Positions 15,707 to 24,418 of a stretch of 64,000 bases of DNA are shown piece by piece (positions within the stretch are counted from its first letter, which is position 1; each line of letters starts with the position of its first letter). A model generated the notes under the pieces. The model was not told the origin of the DNA, did not search any database, and saw only the letters and a program-made list of their open reading frames with translations. This stretch comes from Mesorhizobium sp. GbtcB19. Its GTDB lineage: Bacteria; Pseudomonadota; Alphaproteobacteria; Rhizobiales; Rhizobiaceae. A program made the translations under genes and the position numbers. The stretch covers positions 37,246-101,245 of the forward strand of contig NZ_JAGXJY010000019.1 in NCBI RefSeq assembly GCF_019091085.1. Reading direction: 5' to 3'.

Positions 15707-15730
15707 CTGCTGCCACCATAGTGGCAACAG
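15707..15730. promoter_or_regulatory. operator-like palindrome between the VOC gene and its WYL regulator
   Basis: CTGCTGCCAC-CATA-GTGGCAACAG has ten-base arms with nine matches around a 4-nt spacer. It lies directly before the TTG start and Shine-Dalgarno sequence of the regulator and about 90 bp upstream of the VOC start. It is the natural candidate for the regulator's binding site. Confidence 0.5.
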
Positions 15731-15740
15731 GAGACATGCC

Positions 15741-16439
15741 TTGCGCCGCGCCGACAGACTGTTCCAGATCATCCAGATCCTGCGGCGCTCGAGCCGGCCG
15801 ATCACCGCCAGCCAGATCGCCGAGGAGCTCGAAACCTCGCGCCGCTCGGTCTATCGCGACATCGCCGACCTGATCGGCCAACGCGTGCCGATCCAGGGCG
15901 AAGCCGGTCTCGGCTACGTGCTCGACCGCGACTACGACATGCCGCCGCTGATGCTGACGCCTGACGAGCTCGAGGCGGCGGTGCTCGGCGCGCAATGGGT
16001 GGCCGACAAGGGCGACGCGGCGCTGGCGGGCGCGGCGCGCGACCTGATCGCCAAGATCGCCACCGTGGTGCCGGAGCGGCTGCGCCCCTTCATCAGCAAT
16101 CCAACCGTCGGCGCGCCGCTCAGCCGCGCGAGCCTGCCCGACGGCTTGGATATTGCGCAAGCCCGGGACTCGATCCGCAAAGGCCACAAGATCCGGATCC
16201 GCTACCGCAACGAACAGGGCGACGAGACCGAGCGCGTCGTCTGGCCGACGATGATCGGCTATGCCGAGACCGTGCGGCTGCTCGCCGCTTGGTGCGAGCT
16301 GCGCCAGGATTTCCGCCATTTCCGCACCGACCGGATATCCGAAGCTGCTTTTCTCGACGAGCGTGTCGGCTGCCGGCCGGCCGAATTGCGCAGCCGCTGG
16401 AAGCGCCACATGCAGGCGCAGGGTATTCAACTGCCCTGA
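15741..16439 (+). CDS. YafY-type HTH/WYL-domain transcriptional regulator
   Basis: A 232-aa regulator. The N-terminal helix-turn-helix (residues 1-60) reads RRADRLFQIIQIL, ITASQIAEELETSRRSVYRDIADLI. A linker with YDMPPLMLTPDELEAAVLG follows. The C-terminal WYL-like domain (KGHKIRIRYRNEQGD, then VVWPTMIGYAE and RHFRTDRI) usually senses a ligand. The start is TTG at 15741, with AGGAG 8 nt upstream; the ATG at 15736 is out of frame. It is divergent from the VOC gene. Such YafY/VOC pairs are common in Rhizobiales. Confidence 0.85.
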   Translation: MRRADRLFQIIQILRRSSRPITASQIAEELETSRRSVYRDIADLIGQRVPIQGEAGLGYVLDRDYDMPPLMLTPDELEAAVLGAQWVADKGDAALAGAARDLIAKIATVVPERLRPFISNPTVGAPLSRASLPDGLDIAQARDSIRKGHKIRIRYRNEQGDETERVVWPTMIGYAETVRLLAAWCELRQDFRHFRTDRISEAAFLDERVGCRPAELRSRWKRHMQAQGIQLP

Positions 16440-16544
16440 TAGGCGAGCACCGACTTTCGCCGCAATCGACCCGCGCCGTCTTTTCAGGCAATCTCTTCTG
16501 GCGGCGATCATGGGGAGATGATCCGCCGCCGAGGGAGGACCGCC

Positions 16545-18200
16545 ATGACCAGGGCCCGAGCGCTGCCGCGCTATGAAGATGCCGTCGCGCAATTCCGCAT
16601 CGAGGACGAGATCGCCCGGCTACACGGCGATCCGGCTACCGGGATCAACGCCTATGTCGAATGCTGCGGCCGCTATACCGGTGAGAACCGGCTGGCGCTG
16701 CGCGCGATCTCGGCCGCCGGGGAATTGCGCGAATACTCTTTCGACGATCTCGCCGACATGTCGGGCCGCGTCGGCACCACGCTGAAGGCGCTCGGCGTCC
16801 GCCCCGGCGATGTCGTGGCCGGCATGCTGCCGCGCATCCCCGAGTTGGTGGCGCTGATCCTCGGCACATGGCGCGTCGGCGCGGTCTACCAGCCTTTGTT
16901 CACCGCCTTTGGGCCCAAGGCGATCGAGCACCGGCTGGGCTACAGCAAGGCCAGGCTGGTGGTGACCAACCCGGCCAATCGCGGCAAGCTCGACGAGGTC
17001 GACAACCGTCCGCGTGTCGCCACCATCCTCAGCGCCGGCGACGTCTTGCCCGCCGGCGACATCGATTTCCGCGCCGCGCTTGCAGCCGCCTCGCCCGACT
17101 GCGCGCCGGTGATGCGCAAGGGCTCGGACCTGTTCATGATGATGTCGACCTCCGGCACGACGGGGCACCCGAAAGGCGTGCCGGTGCCGCTCAGCGCGCT
17201 GCTGGCCTTCGGCGCCTATATGCGCGACGCGATCGGGCTCACGCCCGACGACATTTTCTGGAACATCGCCGATCCCGGCTGGGCCTACGGGCTCTATTAC
17301 GCCATCACCGGGCCCTTACAGCTCGGCACCGCCACAACCTTCTACGAAGGCGCGTTCAACGCCAGATCGACCTACGACATCATCCAGCGCCTGGGCATCA
17401 CCAGCCTTGCCGGCTCGCCCACGGCCTATCGCCTGCTGATGGCGGAAGGACCCGAGGCCGCGGCCCGCGTCAAAGGCAGGCTGCGGGTGGTGAGCAGCGC
17501 CGGCGAGCCGCTCAACCCGGAGGTGATCCGCTGGTTCGACGCCCACCTCGCCGCGCCCATCCACGACCATTACGGCCAGACCGAGAACGGCATGATGGTC
17601 AACAACCATCACGGGCTCGAGCATCCGGTCCGCGCGGGCTCGGCCGGTTTTGCCATGCCGGGCTACCGCATGGTGGTGCTGGACGAGGCGGGCAACGAGC
17701 TCGGCCCCAACCAGCCGGGCGTGCTCGCGGTCGATATCGCCAGGTCGCCGCTGCGCTGGTTCGGCGGCTACCACGAGGCGGAGACGCCGGCGATCGCCGG
17801 CGGCTATTACCGCACCGGCGACACGGTGGAATACGAGCCGGACGGCTCGGTCTCCTTCATCGGCCGGGCCGACGACGTCATCACCTCGGCCGGCTACCGC
17901 ATCGGGCCGTTCGACGTCGAAAGCGCGCTGATCGAGCATCCGGCGGTCAACGAGGCGGCCGTCGTCGGCGTCCCCGACCCGCAGCGCACCGAGATCGTCA
18001 AGGCCTTCGTCGTGCTTTCACCCGCCTTCAAGGGCAGCGAGGCGCTGGCCGATGAGCTTGCCCAGCATGTGAAGAAGCGGCTCTCAGCGCATTCCTATCC
18101 GCGCGAGGTCGAGTTCGTCACCGAGCTGCCGAAGACGCCGAGCGGCAAGATCCAGCGGTTTTTGCTGAGGAAGGCGGAGGTGGAGAAGCGGAAGGGGTGA
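16545..18200 (+). CDS. AMP-binding acyl-CoA synthetase (acetyl-/medium-chain type)
   Basis: A 551-aa member of the ANL superfamily. The adenylate loop is MSTSGTTGHPKG (about residue 205), followed by HDHYGQTENGMMVNNHHG (A5), YYRTGDTVEYEPDG (A7) and the C-terminal KTPSGKIQRFLLRK with the catalytic lysine. It resembles acetyl-CoA synthetase AcsA and mammalian medium-chain ACSM enzymes more than long-chain FadD. It should activate a short or medium-chain acid, perhaps branched or aromatic. GGGAGGA precedes the ATG at 16545. No pathway gene is linked. Confidence 0.85.
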   Translation: MTRARALPRYEDAVAQFRIEDEIARLHGDPATGINAYVECCGRYTGENRLALRAISAAGELREYSFDDLADMSGRVGTTLKALGVRPGDVVAGMLPRIPELVALILGTWRVGAVYQPLFTAFGPKAIEHRLGYSKARLVVTNPANRGKLDEVDNRPRVATILSAGDVLPAGDIDFRAALAAASPDCAPVMRKGSDLFMMMSTSGTTGHPKGVPVPLSALLAFGAYMRDAIGLTPDDIFWNIADPGWAYGLYYAITGPLQLGTATTFYEGAFNARSTYDIIQRLGITSLAGSPTAYRLLMAEGPEAAARVKGRLRVVSSAGEPLNPEVIRWFDAHLAAPIHDHYGQTENGMMVNNHHGLEHPVRAGSAGFAMPGYRMVVLDEAGNELGPNQPGVLAVDIARSPLRWFGGYHEAETPAIAGGYYRTGDTVEYEPDGSVSFIGRADDVITSAGYRIGPFDVESALIEHPAVNEAAVVGVPDPQRTEIVKAFVVLSPAFKGSEALADELAQHVKKRLSAHSYPREVEFVTELPKTPSGKIQRFLLRKAEVEKRKG

Positions 18201-18205
18201 AAACC

Positions 18206-18655
18206 TCAGTGCTTCGGGAACTGTTCAACCTCCCAGTCGAACGTTCCGCGACGCATGAAAATCTTCAACGCCTTCTTGGCGGCAAGCCTCAGCCGCTCCC
18301 AAGGCTCCGTTTCCATCAACTGCTCAAGCGGCGGCAATAACTGCGGCGTGTCGTCGCAAACACTATTCAGGACGGCCCGATAATTTCGAAGCGCTTGCTG
18401 TTCCTCGACTGAGAACACCGGTTCGACGTAGCGCTCGAGTACCCCGTCGGAGGCCCAGTCGTCCCATTGATTGAAAGCCTCGTTCGGGACATGAACATAT
18501 GGAACAGCCGCTTGATATCTCCGCTGTTCGTCATAGGACGATACCCACTCGAAGTAGCCGATGAGCTGGTTTCGATAGCGCTGGTTGAGGAGGATATCAG
18601 AGATTGCTCGCTCGGTGACTCTGGGCGCTTGGTTACGGTCAGGATCGTCGGCCAT
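18206..18655 (-). CDS. hypothetical acidic protein
   Basis: A 149-aa protein starting MADDPDRNQAPRVTE and ending TFDWEVEQFPKH. It is rich in Glu, Gln and Tyr and mostly helical, with no signal peptide or Cys motif. I do not recognise it. Its base composition is visibly lower in G+C than its neighbours, which hints at recent acquisition. It is convergent with the acyl-CoA synthetase gene, only 5 bp apart. Confidence 0.6.
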   Translation of the reverse strand: MADDPDRNQAPRVTERAISDILLNQRYRNQLIGYFEWVSSYDEQRRYQAAVPYVHVPNEAFNQWDDWASDGVLERYVEPVFSVEEQQALRNYRAVLNSVCDDTPQLLPPLEQLMETEPWERLRLAAKKALKIFMRRGTFDWEVEQFPKH

Positions 18656-18844
18656 CGATAAATCACCTGCTGCTACGGGCATGTCGCTATATCAGACTTG
18701 CGTTCTGGACACTGAGAGACTTGCGGCTCTCCTCTGCGAGACAATGGCGATAAAGATTCGGTACCTCGATTTCTGCCACGCAAAAGCCGCCAAGCCGGGC
18801 GAAGGCTGCTTAGGGCTTTTGATCGCTAATTTGGGGTTTGTAGC

Positions 18845-19738
18845 ATGCGGCTGGTTTTGACACTTCTCCTCACGCTGGCAGGCAGCGCGGCGTTCGCCGT
18901 GTCGCCGCAGGACGATTATATCGCGGCGCGCGACAAGGCGATTGCCGACATCACCGCGCAGCAAAGCGCCAACACGGCCATCGAAACCATCGATGCTCAG
19001 AACGAGAAGGCGCTGGCCGAACTGCAGCAGCGGCTCAACAGCATTCTCGGCCCGCTTTCGGTCAAGGATTTTCCGGCGAGCGGCACCATGAACGTCCAAA
19101 GCCTCAACGCCTCCGATATCGGCTACGGCATGCTCGACGGGTTGCGCTATGCCAAGAGCGACGACGGCCCGAGCATCGTCGCCTCGACGCGCGGGCTGAC
19201 CGAGCGCTGGCTCAAGTCCAAATCGGCGGAGACGGAAGCGGATTTCAAGCTGCCCGCAGACATTGGCGCGGCGCTGAAGCTCGACAATTTCTACACCCAG
19301 GCGATCGGCAGCGATGCGGCGTTTTCCGGCACGCTCGACTTTTCGCTGAAGAAGCCCGGCGGCGCCGACATGGTCGTCGCCCGGCTCGGCGGCTGGACGC
19401 AGGATGTCGGGCCGATCTACGACCAGCGCGTCGTCGTGGCGGTCGTCAAAGGCGACCGCGTGCTGATCGCCGAGGCGGCCGCCTCGCCCGCCGTGCCGAA
19501 GATCGCCGCCTGCGATTCGATCTGGGCAGCCGCCGACGCCGCCGCGCAGAAGACGCAGCAGGAAAATCAAGGATCGGACCAGGACGATTCGTCGGCCTCC
19601 GATCCGGCCAACGCTGCTTGGGAAAAGGGCGACGCCGACTACCGCGCCTGCATGGCCCAGCGCTTGCCCGGCGATCCGTCCTTCCCGGCGCTGCTCAAGC
19701 AGGCTCAGGATCTCGCCGACAGCATGGCGGCGAAATAG
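18845..19738 (+). CDS. exported hypothetical protein
   Basis: A 297-aa protein with a cleavable signal peptide (MRLVLTLLLTLAGSAAFA). The mature part has a helical N-terminus (AIADITAQQSANTAIETIDAQ), a central domain with LDNFYTQAIGSDAAFSGTL and VVAVVKGDRVLIAEAAA, and a C-terminal Cys-containing helix (YRACMAQRLPGDPSFPALL). I do not recognise a family. It should be periplasmic. It is convergent with the coiled-coil gene at 19771. Confidence 0.65.
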   Translation: MRLVLTLLLTLAGSAAFAVSPQDDYIAARDKAIADITAQQSANTAIETIDAQNEKALAELQQRLNSILGPLSVKDFPASGTMNVQSLNASDIGYGMLDGLRYAKSDDGPSIVASTRGLTERWLKSKSAETEADFKLPADIGAALKLDNFYTQAIGSDAAFSGTLDFSLKKPGGADMVVARLGGWTQDVGPIYDQRVVVAVVKGDRVLIAEAAASPAVPKIAACDSIWAAADAAAQKTQQENQGSDQDDSSASDPANAAWEKGDADYRACMAQRLPGDPSFPALLKQAQDLADSMAAK

Positions 19739-19770
19739 CCCGCCAGGGCAACTCCAGGCGCAGCGGCCTC

Positions 19771-21195
19771 TCAGCCGGCGTTGGCGCGCAGGTTTCGCCG
19801 CGGAACACGCCTCGGGGCAGGACGGGCCGTTTCCGCGATGATCCCGTTGGCCGGAGGCGCGGCATCCTTGCGCGACCGCGCGTCCGTCACCCGGTGCAGC
19901 CGCTCGTAGGGCAACAACTCCCGGATGCGGGCGTTGAGCGCTTCGATCTCGGCGTGCAAATCCTCGCATTCCTGCTTCTGGATATCGAGCTGGATCTGCT
20001 CGGACGCCTGCTGCAGCGACAGTTGCGAGAGATTGGTGCTGACCGCCGACAAGCTCTTCTTGTCGGCCTCGCTTTCGTCCTTGAGGACGGCGAGCCTCTC
20101 CTGCGCGATCTGGAGTTCGGTCACGGCATCGTTGAGCTCAGCCTTCAGCCTGACGATCTCGGCCGAGGTTTCGCCATTGGTTGTCGTGGCTTGATCCAGG
20201 CGCGACTGCAACTCCTGGATTTCGGCGCGCAAACCGCGCATCTCCGCCTGGCTGCGCGCCAATTCGGCCGCGCCGTCGCTCTCGGCGATGCGCGCCGCTT
20301 CGGTTGTTTCGGCAAGCCTGGCCTGCGTTGACTCCACCGTCTTCTGCAGCCGGCTTTCTTCCTTTTCGTGGTTGCCGATCTGTGCCATCAGCTCGGCAAT
20401 GTGGGCGGTTTCGCTGGCGTGGGTTGCGGCGAACTCGTCGAATTTGTGCCGGGCTTCCGCCTCGCGCTTTTGCGCCTGCTCCAGGTCGACGGAGAGGCCG
20501 ACCTGCTTTTCGCGCAGCAGCTTGTTTTCCGCGCCGCGCCTGTCGACTTCGACGGTCTTGGCGGTCAGCGCCTTGACGATCTCGCCGAACTCGGTTTCGC
20601 GCCTGGCGCTCTCATTGCCCATTTCCACCAGTTCCAGGCGCACGGCGGCAAGCGCCGAGCGCAATTGCTCCCGGTCCTGGACGAGGCTCGCCTCGCGCTG
20701 TTGCCAGGCTTCGGCCGCGCCGTCGCGTTCGCGCTGCCTGCGGGCGGCGTCGAGCAATTGTTCCGACAAAGTCTTGTGTTCAGTGGTGAGAGCGAGGTTT
20801 GCCAGCTCCAGCTCGTTGGAGCGCAACACGTCACGATGGAAGACGTTGAGGACCTCGCGCGTCATATGATGCGCGGTGGCGATCTCCGCCAGCTTCGCCT
20901 CGATCTCCTGGAGATGGCCCTGCCCGTCCCGGAAAAGCCCGACAACGGCCTCCAGCGCGGCCAGCCGCGTCTGGGTATGTGGGGTCAGCCGCGATGGGGC
21001 GGTGTCGGGCTGCTCTTCTGGCGGCGGATTCTCGTCGCTCGCCACCAGTTCCTGGCCGGCAACGGCATCGTCTCCCGACGGCGGTTGTTCATCATCGTTC
21101 AGGACGTCCTCGAATGCTTCCGCCAGATCCGATTGGAGTTCCTGAAATTCCTTATCGACGTCCTCGGCCCGCTTGATCAGAGACTTGAAATTCAT
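19771..21195 (-). CDS. long coiled-coil protein
   Basis: A 474-aa protein that is coiled coil over most of its length (about residues 70-430), with heptads such as LAEIATAHHMTREVLNVF and RLKAELNDAVTELQIAQERL. The N-terminus is acidic and the C-terminus basic (RPAPRRVPRRNLRANAG). No signal peptide or membrane segment is seen. It looks like a cytoplasmic structural protein, of a type found in Rhizobiales with unknown role. The start is ATG at 21195 (AAGGGA upstream) or GTG at 21198. Confidence 0.65.
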   Translation of the reverse strand: MNFKSLIKRAEDVDKEFQELQSDLAEAFEDVLNDDEQPPSGDDAVAGQELVASDENPPPEEQPDTAPSRLTPHTQTRLAALEAVVGLFRDGQGHLQEIEAKLAEIATAHHMTREVLNVFHRDVLRSNELELANLALTTEHKTLSEQLLDAARRQRERDGAAEAWQQREASLVQDREQLRSALAAVRLELVEMGNESARRETEFGEIVKALTAKTVEVDRRGAENKLLREKQVGLSVDLEQAQKREAEARHKFDEFAATHASETAHIAELMAQIGNHEKEESRLQKTVESTQARLAETTEAARIAESDGAAELARSQAEMRGLRAEIQELQSRLDQATTTNGETSAEIVRLKAELNDAVTELQIAQERLAVLKDESEADKKSLSAVSTNLSQLSLQQASEQIQLDIQKQECEDLHAEIEALNARIRELLPYERLHRVTDARSRKDAAPPANGIIAETARPAPRRVPRRNLRANAG

Positions 21196-21198
21196 CAC

Positions 21199-21710
21199 GG
21201 CACATCCCTTACTCGCGCCCCACGCGTACTTAACGAATTGCTAATTTATCCCTTTACCTTCCATTCGGGAAGCCTCTGTGAAGGAAAGCAAAATTAAGGT
21301 TATCGCGGGCTCCAAACTCATGCAGATTTGGGCGCAGGAGGCCTCGCGCGGCTCTAACATATGTCAGTATTCCGACCCGGAGCGGATACCTGAAGGCCTG
21401 CAGCGCTAAGCGCGAATACAACGCCTCGATCGCCGTCGCCGGCGCGCTCGACACGAAGACTTCCAGGACGGCAAAGAGCATCGAGGTAAACCTCCCGCGG
21501 TACTCGCCCGTCGCATCGTCGACGGCGCTGCGGCGAAGCCATGCTCTGCCCCTGCCTCTTGCCGCCCCTTGTTGCCTTCTCCGGCCATGCCGATATTGTT
21601 TCGCCGAAAGCCGGCCCCATCCGGGCCGCCGACACAATTGAAACAACCTCAGGATGATCCCCTGAACGCGCATGGCGCGACAGGCAGAGTGGAGATTTGG
21701 GAAAGTCGAG
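21199..21710. other. intergenic region upstream of htpG
   Basis: Minus-strand frames cross this region but have no recognisable product. Near htpG, TTGAAA (21638-21643) and CCCCTGA (21659-21665) with a 15-nt spacer weakly resemble an RpoH (heat-shock) promoter. Otherwise I see nothing. Confidence 0.35.
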
Positions 21711-23597
21711 ATGACGGAACAGAAGACCGAAACCAGGACATTCGAGGCGGACGTCTCGCGGCTGCTGCACATGATGGTGCATTCGGTCTATTCGGACCGC
21801 GACGTCTTCCTGCGCGAGCTGATCTCCAACGCCGCCGACGCCTGCGAGAAGCTGCGCTTCGAGGCAGTGAGCCGGCCTGAGCTGCTGGGCGACGACGCCA
21901 AGCCGCGCATCACCATCGCCGCCGATCCGGACAACAAAGAGCTCGTCGTCGAGGACAACGGCATCGGCATGAGCCGCGACGAGATGGCGGAAGCGCTGGG
22001 CACCATCGCGCGCTCCGGCACACGCGCCTTCCTGGAGCGCGTCGAGGCCGGTAAGGCGGCGGAGGACACGCAGCTCATCGGCCAGTTCGGCGTCGGCTTC
22101 TACTCGGCCTTCATGGTCGCCGACCGGGTCGACGTCATCAGCCGCCAGGCCGGCAGCGACGAGGCCTTCCGCTGGTCGTCCGACGGCAAAGGCACTTACG
22201 AGATCGCGCCGGCGCCGCTCGAGGCGGCGCCCAGGCGCGGCACGCGCGTTGTGCTGCACCTGATGGAGGACGCCACCTCCTACGCCACGCCCTACCGGCT
22301 CGAAGGGCTGGCGAAGTCGCAGTCGGGCCATGTGCCGGTGCCGATCACGCTTGTCGAAAAGCCCGGCGCCGAGCCGCGCGACATCGCCGACGGCACGGCG
22401 CTTTGGGTGCGGCAGAAGAGCGAGATCAAGGCGGAAGAATATACCGACTTCTACCGCAGCATTGCCGGCCAGTATGACGAGCCGGCCTCGACCATCCATT
22501 TCCGCGCCGAAGGCCGGCAGGAATACAGCGTGCTTGCCTTCGTGCCCGGATCGCGGCCGTTCGACCTGTTCGACCAGGACCGCAAGGGCCGCATGAAGCT
22601 CTATGTGCGGCGCGTCTTCATCACCGACGATGCCGATCTCCTGCCGCGCTATCTGCGCTTCGTGCGCGGCCTGGTCGATTCCGCCGACCTGCCGCTCAAC
22701 GTCTCGCGCGAGATGATCCAGGAAAGCCCGCTGCTCGCATCGATCCGCAAGGGCGTGACCAACCGCATGCTCGCCGACCTCGCCAAAACAGCCGAAAACG
22801 ATGCCGAAGCCTTTGCGAAAATCTGGGAGAATTTCGGCGTTGTCCTCAAGGAAGGCCTCTACGAGGATTACGAGCGGCGCGAGCAGTTGCTGAAGCTTGC
22901 CCGCTTCCGTTCGACCGCTTCGGGCGAAGGCTGGCGCAGCCTTGCCGACTACATTGGAGCGATGAAGGAAGGCCAGAAGGCGATCTTCTTCATCGCCGGC
23001 GACGACCGTGCCCGGCTGGAGGCCTCGCCGCAGCTCGAAGGGTTTCGCGCGCGCGGCATCGAGGTGCTGTTGCTTACCGACCCGGTCGACAGTTTCTGGG
23101 TGACGATGGCGCCGGAATTCGACGGCAAGCCGTTCAAGTCGGTGACGCAGGGCGCGGCAGAGCTTGCCGATGTCGCGCTGCCCGAAGACGCGGCGAAGCC
23201 CGACGTCGAGACATCGTCCGACATCGCGACGTTCCTGGCTTTCGTGAAGGCGACGCTCGGCGACGAGGTGTCGGACGTGAAAGCCTCCGACCGCCTGACC
23301 GAAAGCGCGGTCTGCCTCGTCGCGCCCGAGCATGGCCCGGACCGCCAGTTCGAGCGCCTTCTCAACGCCGCCGGGCGGCTCGACAAGGCCGCCAAGCCGA
23401 TCCTCGAGATCAACCCGCGCCATGCGCGCGTCGCGGCGCTGGCGAAACTCGGCGACGACGAAAAAGCTTTCAAGGAAGACGCCGCGCATCTGCTCTACGA
23501 TGAAGCGCGCGTGCTCGACGGCGACAAGCCGGCCGACGCGAAAGCGTTCTCGGCGCGCCTGGCGCGGCTGATCGACCGCGGGTTGGCCAAGGGGTGA
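21711..23597 (+). CDS. htpG: chaperone HtpG (Hsp90)
   Basis: A 628-aa Hsp90. The GHKL ATPase domain shows VYSDRDVFLRELISNAADAC, ITIAADPDNKELVVEDNGIGM, GTIARSGTRAF and IGQFGVGFYSAFMVAD. The middle domain has YVRRVFITDDADLLPRYLRFVRGLVDSADLPLNVSRE, and a shorter C-terminal dimerisation domain follows. It acts in the cytoplasm on stress-damaged and client proteins. The length fits the family. The start at 21711 (MTEQKTETRTF) is the family start; the frame could begin 13 codons earlier. Confidence 0.97.
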   Translation: MTEQKTETRTFEADVSRLLHMMVHSVYSDRDVFLRELISNAADACEKLRFEAVSRPELLGDDAKPRITIAADPDNKELVVEDNGIGMSRDEMAEALGTIARSGTRAFLERVEAGKAAEDTQLIGQFGVGFYSAFMVADRVDVISRQAGSDEAFRWSSDGKGTYEIAPAPLEAAPRRGTRVVLHLMEDATSYATPYRLEGLAKSQSGHVPVPITLVEKPGAEPRDIADGTALWVRQKSEIKAEEYTDFYRSIAGQYDEPASTIHFRAEGRQEYSVLAFVPGSRPFDLFDQDRKGRMKLYVRRVFITDDADLLPRYLRFVRGLVDSADLPLNVSREMIQESPLLASIRKGVTNRMLADLAKTAENDAEAFAKIWENFGVVLKEGLYEDYERREQLLKLARFRSTASGEGWRSLADYIGAMKEGQKAIFFIAGDDRARLEASPQLEGFRARGIEVLLLTDPVDSFWVTMAPEFDGKPFKSVTQGAAELADVALPEDAAKPDVETSSDIATFLAFVKATLGDEVSDVKASDRLTESAVCLVAPEHGPDRQFERLLNAAGRLDKAAKPILEINPRHARVAALAKLGDDEKAFKEDAAHLLYDEARVLDGDKPADAKAFSARLARLIDRGLAKG

Positions 23598-23713
23598 TGC
23601 CCGGCGCGGCGCTTGCTCGGCCGCCAGCGTCCAGCCGGAACTGGACGCTGGCACATTCCCGACAGCCCGCTAAGCTCTATCGTAACCCTACGGAATGAGC
23701 GGCAGGAGCCCCG

Positions 23714-24394
23714 ATGAAGCGCATTGTCCTGGTCAGGCATTCGGAAGAACCGGGCGACGACCATGTCCAGACGACCCTCGAGGCGAACGGCCATGCGGTC
23801 ACGACCGCCATGCCGTTCAGGGGCGAGCTGATCGATCTCGAAAATGTCGACGGCGCCGTCATTTATGGTGGTCCGTTCAATGTCTTCGACACCGACGAGC
23901 ATCCGTTCCTCGATCACGAAGCCGCGCTGATCGAGCATTGCCTGGACAACGACCTGCCGCTGCTCGGCATCTGCCAGGGCGCGCAGCAGATCGCCTGGCA
24001 TCTCGGGGCCGATGTCGGGCCGGTGGAAAGCGGCATCAGGGAGTTCGGCTATTTCGAGATCACGCCGACGGCCGAGGCCGGCGACTTCCTCGATCGGCCG
24101 CTCTTCCTGCCGCAGAACCATTTTCATACCTTCGCCCTGCCGGTGGGCGCGGTGCACCTCGCCTCGAGCGAGACCTTTCCCAACCAGGCGTTCCGGATCG
24201 GCGAGAAGACCTACGCTTTGCAGTTCCATGCCGAGCAGGGTCCGGCTGGTTTCCGGCGCTGGCAGGAGCGCCAGGGCGCCCCCTATGGAACGCTCGGCGC
24301 CCAGGATCGCGGCGAACAGGACCGTCTGATGGAGGCTCACTACGCGGCGCAGCTTGCGTGGTTCAAGAGCTTTGTGACCAAGCTGTTCGGATAA
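23714..24394 (+). CDS. class I glutamine amidotransferase-like protein
   Basis: A 226-aa stand-alone class I glutamine amidotransferase (GATase1). Nucleophile Cys87 lies in LLGICQGAQ, and His172 and Glu174 in ALQFHAEQG complete the triad. The oxyanion region is IYGGPFNVFD. Stand-alone members resemble GuaA-type domains or gamma-glutamyl hydrolases of unknown substrate. The gene is followed 24 bp later by a serine hydrolase gene and may share its transcript. Confidence 0.8.
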   Translation: MKRIVLVRHSEEPGDDHVQTTLEANGHAVTTAMPFRGELIDLENVDGAVIYGGPFNVFDTDEHPFLDHEAALIEHCLDNDLPLLGICQGAQQIAWHLGADVGPVESGIREFGYFEITPTAEAGDFLDRPLFLPQNHFHTFALPVGAVHLASSETFPNQAFRIGEKTYALQFHAEQGPAGFRRWQERQGAPYGTLGAQDRGEQDRLMEAHYAAQLAWFKSFVTKLFG

Positions 24395-24418
24395 GACGCT
24401 TTTGGTGGGAACTGGCGC

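Noticed and set aside
21254..21588. Minus-strand frame upstream of htpG with a hydrophobic stretch (MLFAVLEVFVSSAPATAIEA)
   Set aside because: It overlaps the likely promoter region, has no recognisable family and no clear ribosome-binding site. The evidence is too thin to call a gene.
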